Translations under genes and position numbers: made by a program | NCBI GenBank assembly: GCA_050485645.1 | Contig: JBJHBT010000019.1 | Span: 8,060-72,059, forward strand | DNA: 64,000 bases | Direction of reading: 5' to 3' | DNA from: JBJHBP01 sp050485645 | GTDB lineage: Bacteria; Pseudomonadota; Gammaproteobacteria; Steroidobacterales; Rariloculaceae | Notes under the pieces: model-generated | Told to the model about the DNA's origin: nothing | Seen by the model: only the letters and a program-made list of their open reading frames with translations | Databases searched by the model: none | Shown here: piece by piece, positions 54,604 to 63,986 of the stretch | Layout: the number at the start of each line of letters is the position of its first letter | Position numbering within the stretch: position 1 is the first letter of the stretch

Positions 54604-55122
54604 CTATTCCCGCAACAGCGCGCGTACCCGATCCGTGAGCAGGTCGCCCGAACCTGTACCGCGACGCTCCCGAGTCATGATGTCGCGAATGGCTCCGTGC
54701 CTGTCCACCAGCACGGTGAACGGCAGACTGGTCACCCCATAGACACGACCGACGTCGCCGTCGACGTCATGCAGCACCGGCAGCGACGCATCGGCACCCT
54801 CCAGCGCATGCGACGTCCGATGCGAATCCCGATCCACGCTCACCACCATCACTGTCAGGCCGGCGTCACGATAGCGCCGCCGAAGTTCGGCCAGTCGCGC
54901 AATCTCACCGCTGCACTCCGAACACCAGCTTGCCCAGAAAGTCAGCGCAATCACGTCACCACGGTATTCGGACAGACGCAGATTGCCGCCGGACACGCTC
55001 CTGAGCACAAAGTCCGGCGCATCGTCACCAACCTCGCCGGCCGCGGACGATGTCAGAACGAGCGCCATCATCAGTGCGCCTGCCAGAGCACCCGCGGCAT
55101 GTCGTGCCATCCAGCTGATCAT
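54604..55122 (-). CDS. TlpA/ResA-like thioredoxin-fold protein
   Basis: A 172-residue exported protein: signal peptide (AAGALAGALMMALVLTSSAAG), AlkA/redoxin fold DDAPDFVLRSVSGGNLRLSEY, active site FWASWCSECSGEIARLAEL (CxxC as CSEC), and the cis-proline loop VTSLPFTVLVDRHG. It would act as a periplasmic thiol-disulfide reductase. 74 bases upstream of the TPR run; cotranscription possible. Confidence 0.9.
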   Translation of the reverse strand: MISWMARHAAGALAGALMMALVLTSSAAGEVGDDAPDFVLRSVSGGNLRLSEYRGDVIALTFWASWCSECSGEIARLAELRRRYRDAGLTVMVVSVDRDSHRTSHALEGADASLPVLHDVDGDVGRVYGVTSLPFTVLVDRHGAIRDIMTRERRGTGSGDLLTDRVRALLRE

Positions 55123-55567
55123 GTGTCCTGACCGGTTCCTATCCGACTGTCGCGGTTACGCCCCGATGCGGCACCGCCTCACGGCGGCAAGTCCCTCAGG
55201 CAGACCAACCGCCCGGGGTCGGCAGCTCTGACGGACCGCGTCCTCGTCACCTTATGGAGTTGGCGATACTGAATCCATGAGCCAGGTCTCACTCGCATGT
55301 GAGAAAAGTCCCGACCCATCGATCAGCGACCCATCGATCAGCGAAGCACATTCCATGCCAGACACCCCGGCAGGCGGCAAAGGCCCGATTTCCGGGTGGC
55401 CAATATGACATAAGCGAATTGACGGATCGCGGTGCTGTCGGCAACCGGATACAGGAAAGTGGTGGGAGGCCTGACAATCGCGTCGACTGGCGCCGCGACC
55501 CTGTCGCCATACGCCGACGTCAGGTGCCGTAAAGGGTCGCACACGCGCCGATCAGCCGGCAGGCGAG
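55123..55567. other. 445-base intergenic region with a tandem duplication and a small hairpin
   Basis: No convincing gene was found. It holds two perfect copies of GACCCATCGATCAGC (55313-55342) and an inverted repeat TCTCAC-TCGCAT-GTGAGA (55287-55304) followed on the plus strand by AAAA. Short frames on both strands lack family features; one on the minus strand merely translates the duplication as SLIDGSLIDG. Confidence 0.5.
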
Positions 55568-58500
55568 CTACTTCACCCAGGCGCGGGCATTGTCGAACAG
55601 TTGCTGCCAGGGACCGCACTCACCCCAGCCCGGCGGGTGCCAGGAATGCTGCACGGCGCGGAACACGCGCTCGGGGTGCGGCATCATGATGGTGATGCGA
55701 CCATCGCTGTTGCACAGGCCCGCGATACCACCGGGGGAACCGTTGGGATTAGCCGGATAGCGCTGTGCAACGCTGCCGTGATTGTCCACGTATCGCAGTG
55801 CGGTGAGACCGGTCTCGCATTTTTCCAGTGCATCCGGTGACGAGAAGTGCGCGCGTCCCTCGCCATGCGAAGTCACCACCGGAATGCGCGATCCGGACAT
55901 CCCCTGCAACAACACCGACGGACTGTCCTCGATGCGCACCAGCGACAGCCTGGCCTCGAACTGGTCGGAGCGATTGCCAAGGAACCGCGGCCACCACTGC
56001 GCACCGGGAATCAGTGACTTGAGGGTTGCCAGCATCTGGCAGCCATTGCACACGCCGAGGACAAACGCATCCTGGCGCGCAAAGAAATCGCCAAACAGTT
56101 CGCGCGCCCGGTCGTTGTACAGAATCGACTTGGCCCAGCCGCCACCGCCACCGAGCACGTCGCCATAGGAGAAACCGCCACAGGCGATCAGCCCGCGGTA
56201 TTCGTCGAGCGCCTCCCGGCCGGCAAACAGATCGGTCATGTGGACATCGAAGGCATCGAAGCCGGCGCGATGCAGCGCCGCGGCCATCTCCCGCTGGCTG
56301 TTCACGCCCTGCTCACGCAATACCGCCACCTTCGGCCGCCTGTCGTGCAGTCGCTCTGTCGGCGGCACCGGTAGCGGGAACGTCAGCTCAACGTTCATGC
56401 CCGGGTCTTCCGCGTCGAGCATGTTCTCGAATGCTTCGCGGGCGCAGTCCGGATCGTCGCGCAGCGACTGCATGCGAAATGTGAGTTCGGACCATATCCG
56501 TCGCAGGCTCATCCAGGTCGAACGATAGTGCTCCGTACCGTCCTGCGTAACCGTCAGGGCATGTCCGGCGACCGGCGTCGCGACCACCGTGGCATCACTG
56601 AAGCCATGACTGGCGAGAACATCCATGACGTTGCCGAGTTCGGCGCGCTCAACCTGCACGACCACGCCAGGCTCCTCGTTGAACAACCAGGCGATGAGGT
56701 CGTGCGCACTGTCGGGTACGGTGATGTCGAGACCGCAGTGCGAGGCGAACGCGAATTCAGCCAGCGTGGTGAACAGACCACCATCGGAGCGGTCGTGCCA
56801 GGCCAGCAGCAGATCGGCGTCGCGCAAGACACGCTGGGCCGTGAAGAAACCGGTCACGCGTGCCGGATCGTCAATGTCGGGCGACTCCCCGCCGGCCAGC
56901 GCACAGGTCTGCGCCAGCACCGATCCGCCCATCCGCTGTCTGCCGCCGGACAGATCGATCAGTACCAGACAGGTGGCGCCGCGATCCAGCCTGAGCTGTG
57001 GCGTCAGCGTCCGGCGCACATCGCGCACCGGCGCGAATGCCGACACGATCAGCGATACCGGTGCGGCCACCGATTTCCGGCTGCCCTGGTCGTCCCACAC
57101 CGTGCGCATCGACAGCGAATCCTTGCCCACGGGAATGGCGATGCCCAATGCCGGACACAGCTGCTCACCAACCGCATGCACCATGTCGTACAGGTCCGCG
57201 TCGTCGTGTTCGTAGCCGGCGGCGGCCATCCAGTTCGCGGACAGGCGGATATCGCCGAGGCGGGCGACATCGGCCGCGGCGATATTGGTGATCGCCTCGA
57301 TCACCGCCAGACGCGCCGATGCCGGTCCGTCGATCACGGCCACCGGCGACCGTTCACCCATGGCCATGGCCTCACCGGTGTAGCCTTCATAGCTGGCCGA
57401 CGTCACCGCCACGTCGCCAACCGGCACCTGCCAGGGGCCGACCAGCTGATCCCGCACGCTCAGACCGCCCACCGTACGGTCGCCAATGTGAATCAGGAAT
57501 GACTTGTCGGCCACCGCCGGAAAACTCAGCACGCGTTCTACGGCCTGCTCCAGCGTCAGACCGGGCAGCTGCAGCGAAGGCCGCGCGGCACGACGGCGTG
57601 TGGCGATGCGCGTCATCTTCGGCGGCTTGCCGAACAGGACGTCCATGGGCATGGCCACCGGTGTCGTGCCGAGCTGGCGATCGGTAACGATCAGGTCTTT
57701 CTCGGCGGTGAGCTCACCGATCACTGCGAACAGGCAGCGTTCGCGAGCGCAGATCTCAGCGAATTCGTCGAGACGGTCGGCGCCAACGCTGAGCATGTAG
57801 CGTTCCTGCGCCTCGTTGCACCACAGCTCCATGGGACTCATGGCCGGATCGTCGTTGGGTACGGCGCGCAGTTCCACGCGTGCGCCTCCACCACCGAGTT
57901 CCACGATCTCGGGCACGGCATTGGCGAGTCCGCCGGCGCCGATGTCGTGAATCGCGCCGATCGGATTGTCATCAGCCATGGCCCAGCAGCGATCGATGAC
58001 CTCCTGTGCGCGACGCTGCATCTCGGCATTGCCGCGCTGCACCGAGGCGAAGTCGAGAGCTTCCTCGCCGCTGCCGGTGCCGGTGGATGAGGCCGCGCCG
58101 CCGCCCAGGCCGATCAGCATGGCCGGGCCGCCAAGCACGACGAGACGGTCACCCGGCGCCGGGCGACGCTTGGCCACCTGCATCGGACGGATGTTGCCCA
58201 ACCCGCCGGCGATCATGATCGGCTTGTGATAACCGCGCCAGCCGTCGTCGGTGGCCTGCAGGTAAGTTCGGAAGTAGCCCGCCAGATTCGGGCGGCCGAA
58301 TTCATTGTTGAAACCTGCGGCGCCGATGGGCGCGTCGAGCATGATCTGCAACGCCGACGCGATACGCGACGGATAGCCCGGCAGACCCTGCTCCCACGGC
58401 TGCGCCCAGCCCGGTATCTGCAGGTGCGATACCGTGAATCCGGTAAGTCCGGCCTTGGGTTTCGCGCCCCGCCCGGTCGCGCCTTCGTCGCGAATCTCGC

Positions 58501-59443
58501 CACCCGAACCGGTTGCCGCACCGGGGAATGGCGAGATCGCGGTTGGATGATTGTGCGTCTCCACCTTGATCACGAGGTGCATCGGCTCGACAACATAGTC
58601 GTAGCGACGCGTCAGCGGATCGGGCATCAGACATCCCGCCGGCGCACCCTCGATCACGGCGGCGTTGTCACTGTAGGCGCTGAGCACGCCGTCCGGCGAG
58701 CAGGCATGGGTGTTGCGAATCATCGCGAACAGGCTGCGTTCGGTCTTCTGACCATCGAGCACCCAATCCGCGTTGAAGACCTTGTGGCGGCAATGCTCGG
58801 AATTGGCCTGTGCGAACATCATCAGTTCGGCATCAGTGGGATTGCGGCCGATGCGCCCGAACTGCTCAACCAGATAGTCGATTTCGTCGTCGGACAGCGC
58901 CAGACCCAGTTCACGATTGGCGTCGACCAGGGCATCGCGTCCGCCGCCCAGCAACTCGATCACGCCCAACGGCCGTGGGCTCAGCGCCGTGAACAGTTCA
59001 CCTTCTTCGGGAACCCGCGTGAGCAGCGTTTCGGTCATGCGATCGTGCAGCAAGGGTGAGATCGCGGCCACCTGTTCGTCTTTCAGGGCGCGCTCGGACC
59101 GGATGTAGTACAGCCGTGCGCGTTCGATGCGATGTACCGGCAGTGAACAGCTACGGGCGATGTCCGTGGCCTTGGACGCCCATGGCGAGATCGTACCCAG
59201 TCGCGGCACGACGTACAGCGGCAGCCCCACCGCGTCGCGTTCGGCTTTGCTGCCGTAATCCAGCAGTGCACGCAACACCAACAGCTCGCGATCGTTCAGC
59301 GCTCTGTCGAGATGCACGAAGTGCACGAAACGCGCGGCGACTTCGCGAATACCGCCGTTGATGGTCCGCTCGAGCTGCTCGCGCAGCTTGCCCAGACGAA
59401 ACGCGGTTTCTGCGGCGGGTCCCGCCAGTTGCAGCATGGTCAT
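55568..59443 (-). CDS. purL: Phosphoribosylformylglycinamidine synthase (long form)
   Basis: A 1291-residue single-chain PurL (E. coli enzyme ~1295). Visible parts include FAQANSEHCRHKVFNADW, KVETHNHPTAISPFPGAATG, the C-terminal glutamine amidotransferase with KVAVLREQGVNSQREMAAAL and nucleophile cysteine in FVLGVCNGCQML. It converts FGAR to FGAM in purine synthesis. The frame is open to 59545, but ATG 59443 (MTMLQLAGPA) fits the family and leaves 28 bases to the DUF1820 stop. Confidence 0.97.
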   Translation of the reverse strand: MTMLQLAGPAAETAFRLGKLREQLERTINGGIREVAARFVHFVHLDRALNDRELLVLRALLDYGSKAERDAVGLPLYVVPRLGTISPWASKATDIARSCSLPVHRIERARLYYIRSERALKDEQVAAISPLLHDRMTETLLTRVPEEGELFTALSPRPLGVIELLGGGRDALVDANRELGLALSDDEIDYLVEQFGRIGRNPTDAELMMFAQANSEHCRHKVFNADWVLDGQKTERSLFAMIRNTHACSPDGVLSAYSDNAAVIEGAPAGCLMPDPLTRRYDYVVEPMHLVIKVETHNHPTAISPFPGAATGSGGEIRDEGATGRGAKPKAGLTGFTVSHLQIPGWAQPWEQGLPGYPSRIASALQIMLDAPIGAAGFNNEFGRPNLAGYFRTYLQATDDGWRGYHKPIMIAGGLGNIRPMQVAKRRPAPGDRLVVLGGPAMLIGLGGGAASSTGTGSGEEALDFASVQRGNAEMQRRAQEVIDRCWAMADDNPIGAIHDIGAGGLANAVPEIVELGGGGARVELRAVPNDDPAMSPMELWCNEAQERYMLSVGADRLDEFAEICARERCLFAVIGELTAEKDLIVTDRQLGTTPVAMPMDVLFGKPPKMTRIATRRRAARPSLQLPGLTLEQAVERVLSFPAVADKSFLIHIGDRTVGGLSVRDQLVGPWQVPVGDVAVTSASYEGYTGEAMAMGERSPVAVIDGPASARLAVIEAITNIAAADVARLGDIRLSANWMAAAGYEHDDADLYDMVHAVGEQLCPALGIAIPVGKDSLSMRTVWDDQGSRKSVAAPVSLIVSAFAPVRDVRRTLTPQLRLDRGATCLVLIDLSGGRQRMGGSVLAQTCALAGGESPDIDDPARVTGFFTAQRVLRDADLLLAWHDRSDGGLFTTLAEFAFASHCGLDITVPDSAHDLIAWLFNEEPGVVVQVERAELGNVMDVLASHGFSDATVVATPVAGHALTVTQDGTEHYRSTWMSLRRIWSELTFRMQSLRDDPDCAREAFENMLDAEDPGMNVELTFPLPVPPTERLHDRRPKVAVLREQGVNSQREMAAALHRAGFDAFDVHMTDLFAGREALDEYRGLIACGGFSYGDVLGGGGGWAKSILYNDRARELFGDFFARQDAFVLGVCNGCQMLATLKSLIPGAQWWPRFLGNRSDQFEARLSLVRIEDSPSVLLQGMSGSRIPVVTSHGEGRAHFSSPDALEKCETGLTALRYVDNHGSVAQRYPANPNGSPGGIAGLCNSDGRITIMMPHPERVFRAVQHSWHPPGWGECGPWQQLFDNARAWVK

Positions 59444-59471
59444 GACGAAAACCCGCGGGCCAGTGGCGCCA

Positions 59472-59828
59472 TCAACGCTCCTGTGGACCACTGGAACCGC
59501 CCTGACCAGGCGGCGTGTACATGGGCACCGGGAACTGCGCGACATTGCCGCCTTCGGCGCTGGTCACCTTGCTGACCCCCTGCTTCTCGACTTCGTCGAT
59601 ACGCAGAATCGAATGCAACGGGATATACGTGCGTGTCACACCGGTAAACTCCGTGCGGATACGTTCTTCCGTAGGGTCAACGACGACGGTGGAACGGGTG
59701 CCGAAAACCAGCGTTTCCACCTCGATAAACCCGAACAGTCCACCATGACTGACCTTGCGGGCATATACCTCGTAGACCTTGCCCTGATTGGCAAAAATGA
59801 CCTTATAAATCGGCTGAGCGCCCGCCAT
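59472..59828 (-). CDS. DUF1820 family protein
   Basis: A 118-residue protein with IYKVIFANQGKVYEVYARKVSHG, TRSTVVVDPTEERIRTEF and TYIPLHSILRIDEVEKQG, the conserved DUF1820 pattern of gammaproteobacteria. Function unknown. It lies directly upstream of purL in the same direction. Confidence 0.9.
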   Translation of the reverse strand: MAGAQPIYKVIFANQGKVYEVYARKVSHGGLFGFIEVETLVFGTRSTVVVDPTEERIRTEFTGVTRTYIPLHSILRIDEVEKQGVSKVTSAEGGNVAQFPVPMYTPPGQGGSSGPQER

Positions 59829-60058
59829 GCATCCTGCCCCGGTTTTTCAGCCCGGGGAGCTTAGCACAAGGTCCGCGACCCTGCGGCACCGCGCGAACGG
59901 CTCGGCCAGCACCCCACCGGCAGGGGTTTTGCGACCCCCGTCACAAACGCAACCGCCGGTGCGGGTGTGTATACGGATCTGCCGCCTATACTCGCCCCGA
60001 GGCGAATCCCCGATTCGCCACCTCACGCCACCAGCAACCTGTTCGGGAACGCAAGCAT

Positions 60059-61504
60059 ATGGCCCTGCGCCTTGAAATCATCAGCCAGCACAGAAAGTCC
60101 CTCGGCGAGAGGGGCCTGAAGGAGTTTGGTCACGATGGCGGCACGATCGGCCGCTCGCTGGAGAGCGACTGGGTACTGCCCGACGCGCAGCGCTACATGT
60201 CCAGCCGTCACGCATGCATCGACTTCCGTTCCGGCAGTTACTACATCGTCGACACGTCGATGAATGGTGTATTCGTGAACGGCGCGAAAAAGCCGGTTGG
60301 CCGTGGCAAACCGCAGCGACTGTTCTCCGGTGACCGCATCCGTATCGGCGAATACGAAATGCTGGTCCATATCGACGAACTGGACAGCACCACCGAACAG
60401 CTGGCGGGCAGCGATCACCGCGACCCGGTGGATCTCGCACAACGCGTCCCCCCACCCGACCCGACTGGCCACGACATGGTCGATCCTTTCGAGATTACCG
60501 GTGTCGGCTTCGAGGAATTCGTCATCGAAGACTCCGAAGCGAACCTGCGCACCATGCCGCATGGCGAGATCGAACTGCGTCTGGAGCAGGAAGAAGCACA
60601 GACAGCCACCAGCGCACCACCGGCTGCGGCCACCGCAAGAGCCGCGGAGCCTCCGCCGGTGAGCGCGGCGCAGCAGTTCAACAAGCGCGGGCGTGACGCG
60701 TCGGTTGCGGATGGTTCGATGCGCGTCAAGGCCGCCCCGCTCCGTAAGGCCCACGCCGCGGCCGCGGCCACACCCGCGGTCAGGTCCGGATCGAAGGCAG
60801 CCGCTGCCGCAGAGCCCGACGCGCGTGGCAGACCCGCGGACACTTCACCGCCCGCGGCCGATCAGGCGCGCGTCGGAGGCACGGGCGCCGCCGCCGCCCT
60901 GGATGCGTTTTTCCGCGGTGCCGGCCTGGGTCCGGAGTCGATCACCGACGAGGAGGCCGTGCGCATGCTGCACCGCGTCGGCCAGCTGATGCGTGAGCTG
61001 ATCGTCGGCATCACCGAAAGTCTGCATGTACGCGCCGAACAGAAGAACGCGCTGCGCCTGCCCAACACCACCATACAGCCGCGCAACAACAATCCGCTGA
61101 AGTTCTCCGCGGGCGTGGAAGATGCACTGCACAACCTGTTCTTCCGGCAGTCCGGCGAGTACCTGTCCGCCGTCGATGCGGTGCGTGAAGCACTGCGCGA
61201 CATCAAGACTCACCAGCAGACCATGCTGGCGGCATTGCCGGTGGCGATGAACGAGTATGTGGGCCTGCTGGATCCGGACGAGCTGGAGGAGAAATTCTCC
61301 GGCAATGCCAAGCGGGGCGGATTGCTGAATGCCGCCAACAGGTTCAAGTACTGGGACCTGTACAAGGACATGTATCAGGTGGTTGCCCAGCGGGCACCGG
61401 GCCAGCTGCCTGCGCAGTTCGTCGAAGAGCTGTCGCGCGCTTACGAGCTCGAATCCGAGCGCCATCCCGGTCGCAGCAGCCAGGCCAGAAAGCGCGCTGT
61501 CTGA
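60059..61504 (+). CDS. FHA-domain protein of the type VI secretion kind (TagH/Fha-like)
   Basis: A 481-residue protein. The N-terminal FHA domain shows G31-R32, SSRH at 48-51 and N69-G70/N74, the phosphothreonine-binding set. A disordered Ala/Pro linker (~180-290) follows, then a C-terminal domain (LMRELIVGITESLHVRAEQK, PNTTIQPRNNNPLKFSAGVE, FWDLYKDMYQ-like) typical of T6SS-associated FHA proteins. Such proteins are phosphorylated by a PpkA-type kinase and dephosphorylated by a PppA-type phosphatase, the two genes that face it. Confidence 0.92.
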   Translation: MALRLEIISQHRKSLGERGLKEFGHDGGTIGRSLESDWVLPDAQRYMSSRHACIDFRSGSYYIVDTSMNGVFVNGAKKPVGRGKPQRLFSGDRIRIGEYEMLVHIDELDSTTEQLAGSDHRDPVDLAQRVPPPDPTGHDMVDPFEITGVGFEEFVIEDSEANLRTMPHGEIELRLEQEEAQTATSAPPAAATARAAEPPPVSAAQQFNKRGRDASVADGSMRVKAAPLRKAHAAAAATPAVRSGSKAAAAAEPDARGRPADTSPPAADQARVGGTGAAAALDAFFRGAGLGPESITDEEAVRMLHRVGQLMRELIVGITESLHVRAEQKNALRLPNTTIQPRNNNPLKFSAGVEDALHNLFFRQSGEYLSAVDAVREALRDIKTHQQTMLAALPVAMNEYVGLLDPDELEEKFSGNAKRGGLLNAANRFKYWDLYKDMYQVVAQRAPGQLPAQFVEELSRAYELESERHPGRSSQARKRAV

Positions 61505-61516
61505 TCGACTCATGAT

Positions 61517-61550
61517 CCGTTCGCGGCGACGGCCGCGTTGCCCCGAACGG
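61517..61550. terminator. Hairpin between FHA gene and phosphatase gene
   Basis: CCGTTCG pairs with CGAACGG, enclosing a second small stem (GCGGC...GGCCGC), in the 46 bases between convergent genes. No T run. Confidence 0.45.
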
Positions 61551-62420
61551 CTACCTCTGGTTCCCGGAACGATCGGCCGTTTTTCTTCGCCGTGGCGGAT
61601 GTCGGCGATACAGGATGATGGTGAGGTCGTCCGGTTTGCTGGGCAGATCCGCGCGCCCGTTGCCAGTCATGCGTTCACGGGCCGCCTCGACCAGTCGATC
61701 GGCCGCCTTCGGCAGTGGTCCTGAACGGATGATATTGATGATCTCATCCGGATAGAGGTTGTCCAGAAGACCATCACTCGCCAGCAGCACCGTATCGCGG
61801 TCGGCCAGTCTGATTGCTGTCCCGATTTCCACACGCATGTCGGGCGACCCGATCACGTTGAACAGGATATGCCGCTGGTCATGCTGCACGGCAGCTTCGG
61901 CATCCAGCAATCCGGCTTCAACCGCAAACCCCGTGGGCGAATGCGGCACCACTCTCGCCTTCACCCTGCCCCGCTGCCCCACCGCCAACAGTTCCGAATC
62001 GCCAACATGGTAGCTGCGCAGCTGACTGGAAAACACCTCACCGACCACCAGTGTGGTGGCGGCACCGCGGGACAGTGAAATCACCATCCGGTTGGCCTCC
62101 TCAACGGCGTCCATGATCGCGCCGCGCAGCCCGGCTGAATCCGCTTCCCGGCCAGCCAGCATCGCGCGCAGTGTCTGAACGGCGGCCGCGGACGCCTCCC
62201 GTCCGGCCGGTGTTCCGCCAACCCCGTCGGCCACGGCCAGCACCAGGATGCCGTCGCCCACCGGGATCACCGCCGCTGCATCCTCATTCGGACCGACCTT
62301 GTCCGGCGAGCGCAGGCTGCGAACGCTGACAAGCCCGCTCGGGTACTCATCATCGGCCCGCTCCACGTCCCGGATGCCGAGGAACAGGGATGCGCCAGCC
62401 GACGCCGTGTCGCGGCTCAT
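61551..62420 (-). CDS. PP2C-type serine/threonine phosphatase
   Basis: A 289-residue PP2C-like phosphatase. It has PNEDAAAVIPVGDGILVLAVADGVGGTPAGREAS (metal-binding aspartates), GAATTLVVGEVFSSQ, and TVLLASDGLLDNLYPDEI. In the PppA role it would oppose the kinase encoded upstream, whose stop it overlaps by four bases (ATGA). It ends with a basic tail. Confidence 0.9.
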   Translation of the reverse strand: MSRDTASAGASLFLGIRDVERADDEYPSGLVSVRSLRSPDKVGPNEDAAAVIPVGDGILVLAVADGVGGTPAGREASAAAVQTLRAMLAGREADSAGLRGAIMDAVEEANRMVISLSRGAATTLVVGEVFSSQLRSYHVGDSELLAVGQRGRVKARVVPHSPTGFAVEAGLLDAEAAVQHDQRHILFNVIGSPDMRVEIGTAIRLADRDTVLLASDGLLDNLYPDEIINIIRSGPLPKAADRLVEAARERMTGNGRADLPSKPDDLTIILYRRHPPRRRKTADRSGNQR

Positions 62421-63706
62421 TCAGCCAGCGCTCTGGTACACCATGGACAGTGGTGCCAGAAATCCCTGTCCACTCCCCACTTGCAGGATGGACAGGTCTG
62501 GTCACTGCCAGGCAGCTTCCATGCACGACGAACCTTGGTGCGACACCACGGGCAGTAACGCATGAAAGGCATCAGCGGCTCGCGGCACTGGCTGTTCTCG
62601 CAATGGGCGCTGTAGCGCCGATCGGGGTAGCGACGCGTGCTTTCGACCTCGAAACCGGGGCCGTAGCACCAGGCGCAGTAACGCCAGTCCAGCTTCGTAC
62701 CCCGCTCGCAGCGCGGACACGACGCCGGATACGTCGTCTCGAACTTCTTCAGCGGCGGTTTCGTACCGCACCATGGGCAGGCCTGCATGGCCTCGGACAC
62801 CGGGCCGCCGCACTCACGACACTCGTGGCGGGTCTCCAGCACCTTGCGATACTTGCGCTGAAACTGACGGAACAGCACTGTCTGCCACAGCACCGGATCG
62901 GCTTCCGGCCGGCGACGCGCAGCCGGGCGCTTGCGCGATGAGCCGTTGCGCAGGCGCCTGAACTCGCTGTACATGCGCGCGGCATTCTTGTAACGGTGCT
63001 CCGGACGCACCTGTATCGCCCGCTCCAGCCACTCCAGCAGCGCGGGCTTGAGACGTCTACGCAGCCGCTGGATACCGCGGGGCGGCCAGTCGTAGGGCCA
63101 CTCGGGCAACTCACCCGAATACAGCTCGTAGATCACCAGCCCGAGCGAGAACACGTCCGACTGGAACATCGGTCGCCCAACGGCCTGCTCCGGCGCTATA
63201 TAACCCACCGTGCCGGAACCGGATGCACGCAGCGTATGTTCGGCCACCTTGGAGAATCCGAAGTCGGTGAGCTTGAGCTGATTGTGTCGAAAGACTATGA
63301 AGTTGTCGGGCTTGATGTCGCAATGAATGACGCTGCAGTTGTGCGCATGCGCAACCGCGGCCAGTGCCTGGTCGGTCAGCGCCAACGCGGTATCCGTGGA
63401 AATCCGCTTACGCATCCTGTCGGTGAGCGACTGCTCACCCAGCGGCATCGCGATCACGAAATGTCCGTCAATGAACGAAGCATCGCGAATCGGCAGGATG
63501 TTCGGGTGTTCCAGTCGCGGCGCGAGTCGCGCCTCACGCTTGAAGTCGGCGAGAAAATAGTCGTTCATCGCCGTCTGATGTGGAATCTTCAGCGCCACGC
63601 GAACGCCCTGTATCGTATCCAGCGCCTGATACACCGCGGCCGTCGGGCCGTCCGATATACGCCGCTCAATACGATACTTTCCGAGTTTCTGTCTCGCTCT
63701 AAGCAA
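62417..63706 (-). CDS. Serine/threonine protein kinase with four C-terminal zinc ribbons
   Basis: A 429-residue protein. Residues ~10-255 form a Hanks-type kinase with K40 (VALKIPHQ), HCDIKPDN (catalytic D130; HCD in place of the common HRD), DFG at 148-150 and GTVGYIAPEQ. After a basic linker (255-268), residues ~296-423 carry four CxxC...CxxC-type zinc ribbons: 296/299-310/313, 330/333-344/347, 369/374-385/388 and 405/408-420/423. No membrane helix is seen, unlike most PpkA kinases. It is divergent from whatever follows at 63855. Confidence 0.92.
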   Translation of the reverse strand: MLRARQKLGKYRIERRISDGPTAAVYQALDTIQGVRVALKIPHQTAMNDYFLADFKREARLAPRLEHPNILPIRDASFIDGHFVIAMPLGEQSLTDRMRKRISTDTALALTDQALAAVAHAHNCSVIHCDIKPDNFIVFRHNQLKLTDFGFSKVAEHTLRASGSGTVGYIAPEQAVGRPMFQSDVFSLGLVIYELYSGELPEWPYDWPPRGIQRLRRRLKPALLEWLERAIQVRPEHRYKNAARMYSEFRRLRNGSSRKRPAARRRPEADPVLWQTVLFRQFQRKYRKVLETRHECRECGGPVSEAMQACPWCGTKPPLKKFETTYPASCPRCERGTKLDWRYCAWCYGPGFEVESTRRYPDRRYSAHCENSQCREPLMPFMRYCPWCRTKVRRAWKLPGSDQTCPSCKWGVDRDFWHHCPWCTRALAE

Positions 63707-63854
63707 GGTTCCGGGATTTCATGAAGAAGATAACGATTCAACATCGTGCGGTCGGCCGCGACGACGTTCCCCGTCGAATCATCCGACGCCCGCACCCGGC
63801 GGTCAATCGCGCTGAGTCCGACAGGCTGCGAGCCGCCGCCGGTCCGGAGTATTC

Positions 63855-63986
63855 ATGAACAGCGACAACCTGAAAGCCGGGCTTCAGCGGGGCATTCCCC
63901 TTTCTCGGGGCGTGCGCGCCCCAAGATGGGACCCGGCCAGGCGCCGGGACCCCCCACCACCCCCCCCCCCCAAAAAGGGGAGTTAA
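63855..63986 (+). CDS. Possible gene start in damaged end sequence
   Basis: ATG 63855 has CGGAG five bases upstream and opens MNSDNLKAGLQRGIPLSRG, but after ~33 codons the frame becomes poly-proline from C runs and stops at 63984-63986. If the C runs are sequencing errors, this is the 5' end of a gene divergent from the kinase; otherwise it is no gene. A 45-codon frame (63721-63858) upstream overlaps it at ATGA but has no recognisable features. Confidence 0.2.
   Translation: MNSDNLKAGLQRGIPLSRGVRAPRWDPARRRDPPPPPPPKKGS

Noticed and set aside
55252..55542. Minus-strand 96-codon frame in the purL-tlpA gap
   Set aside because: No ribosome site, no family features, and part of it is just the translated 15-base duplication.
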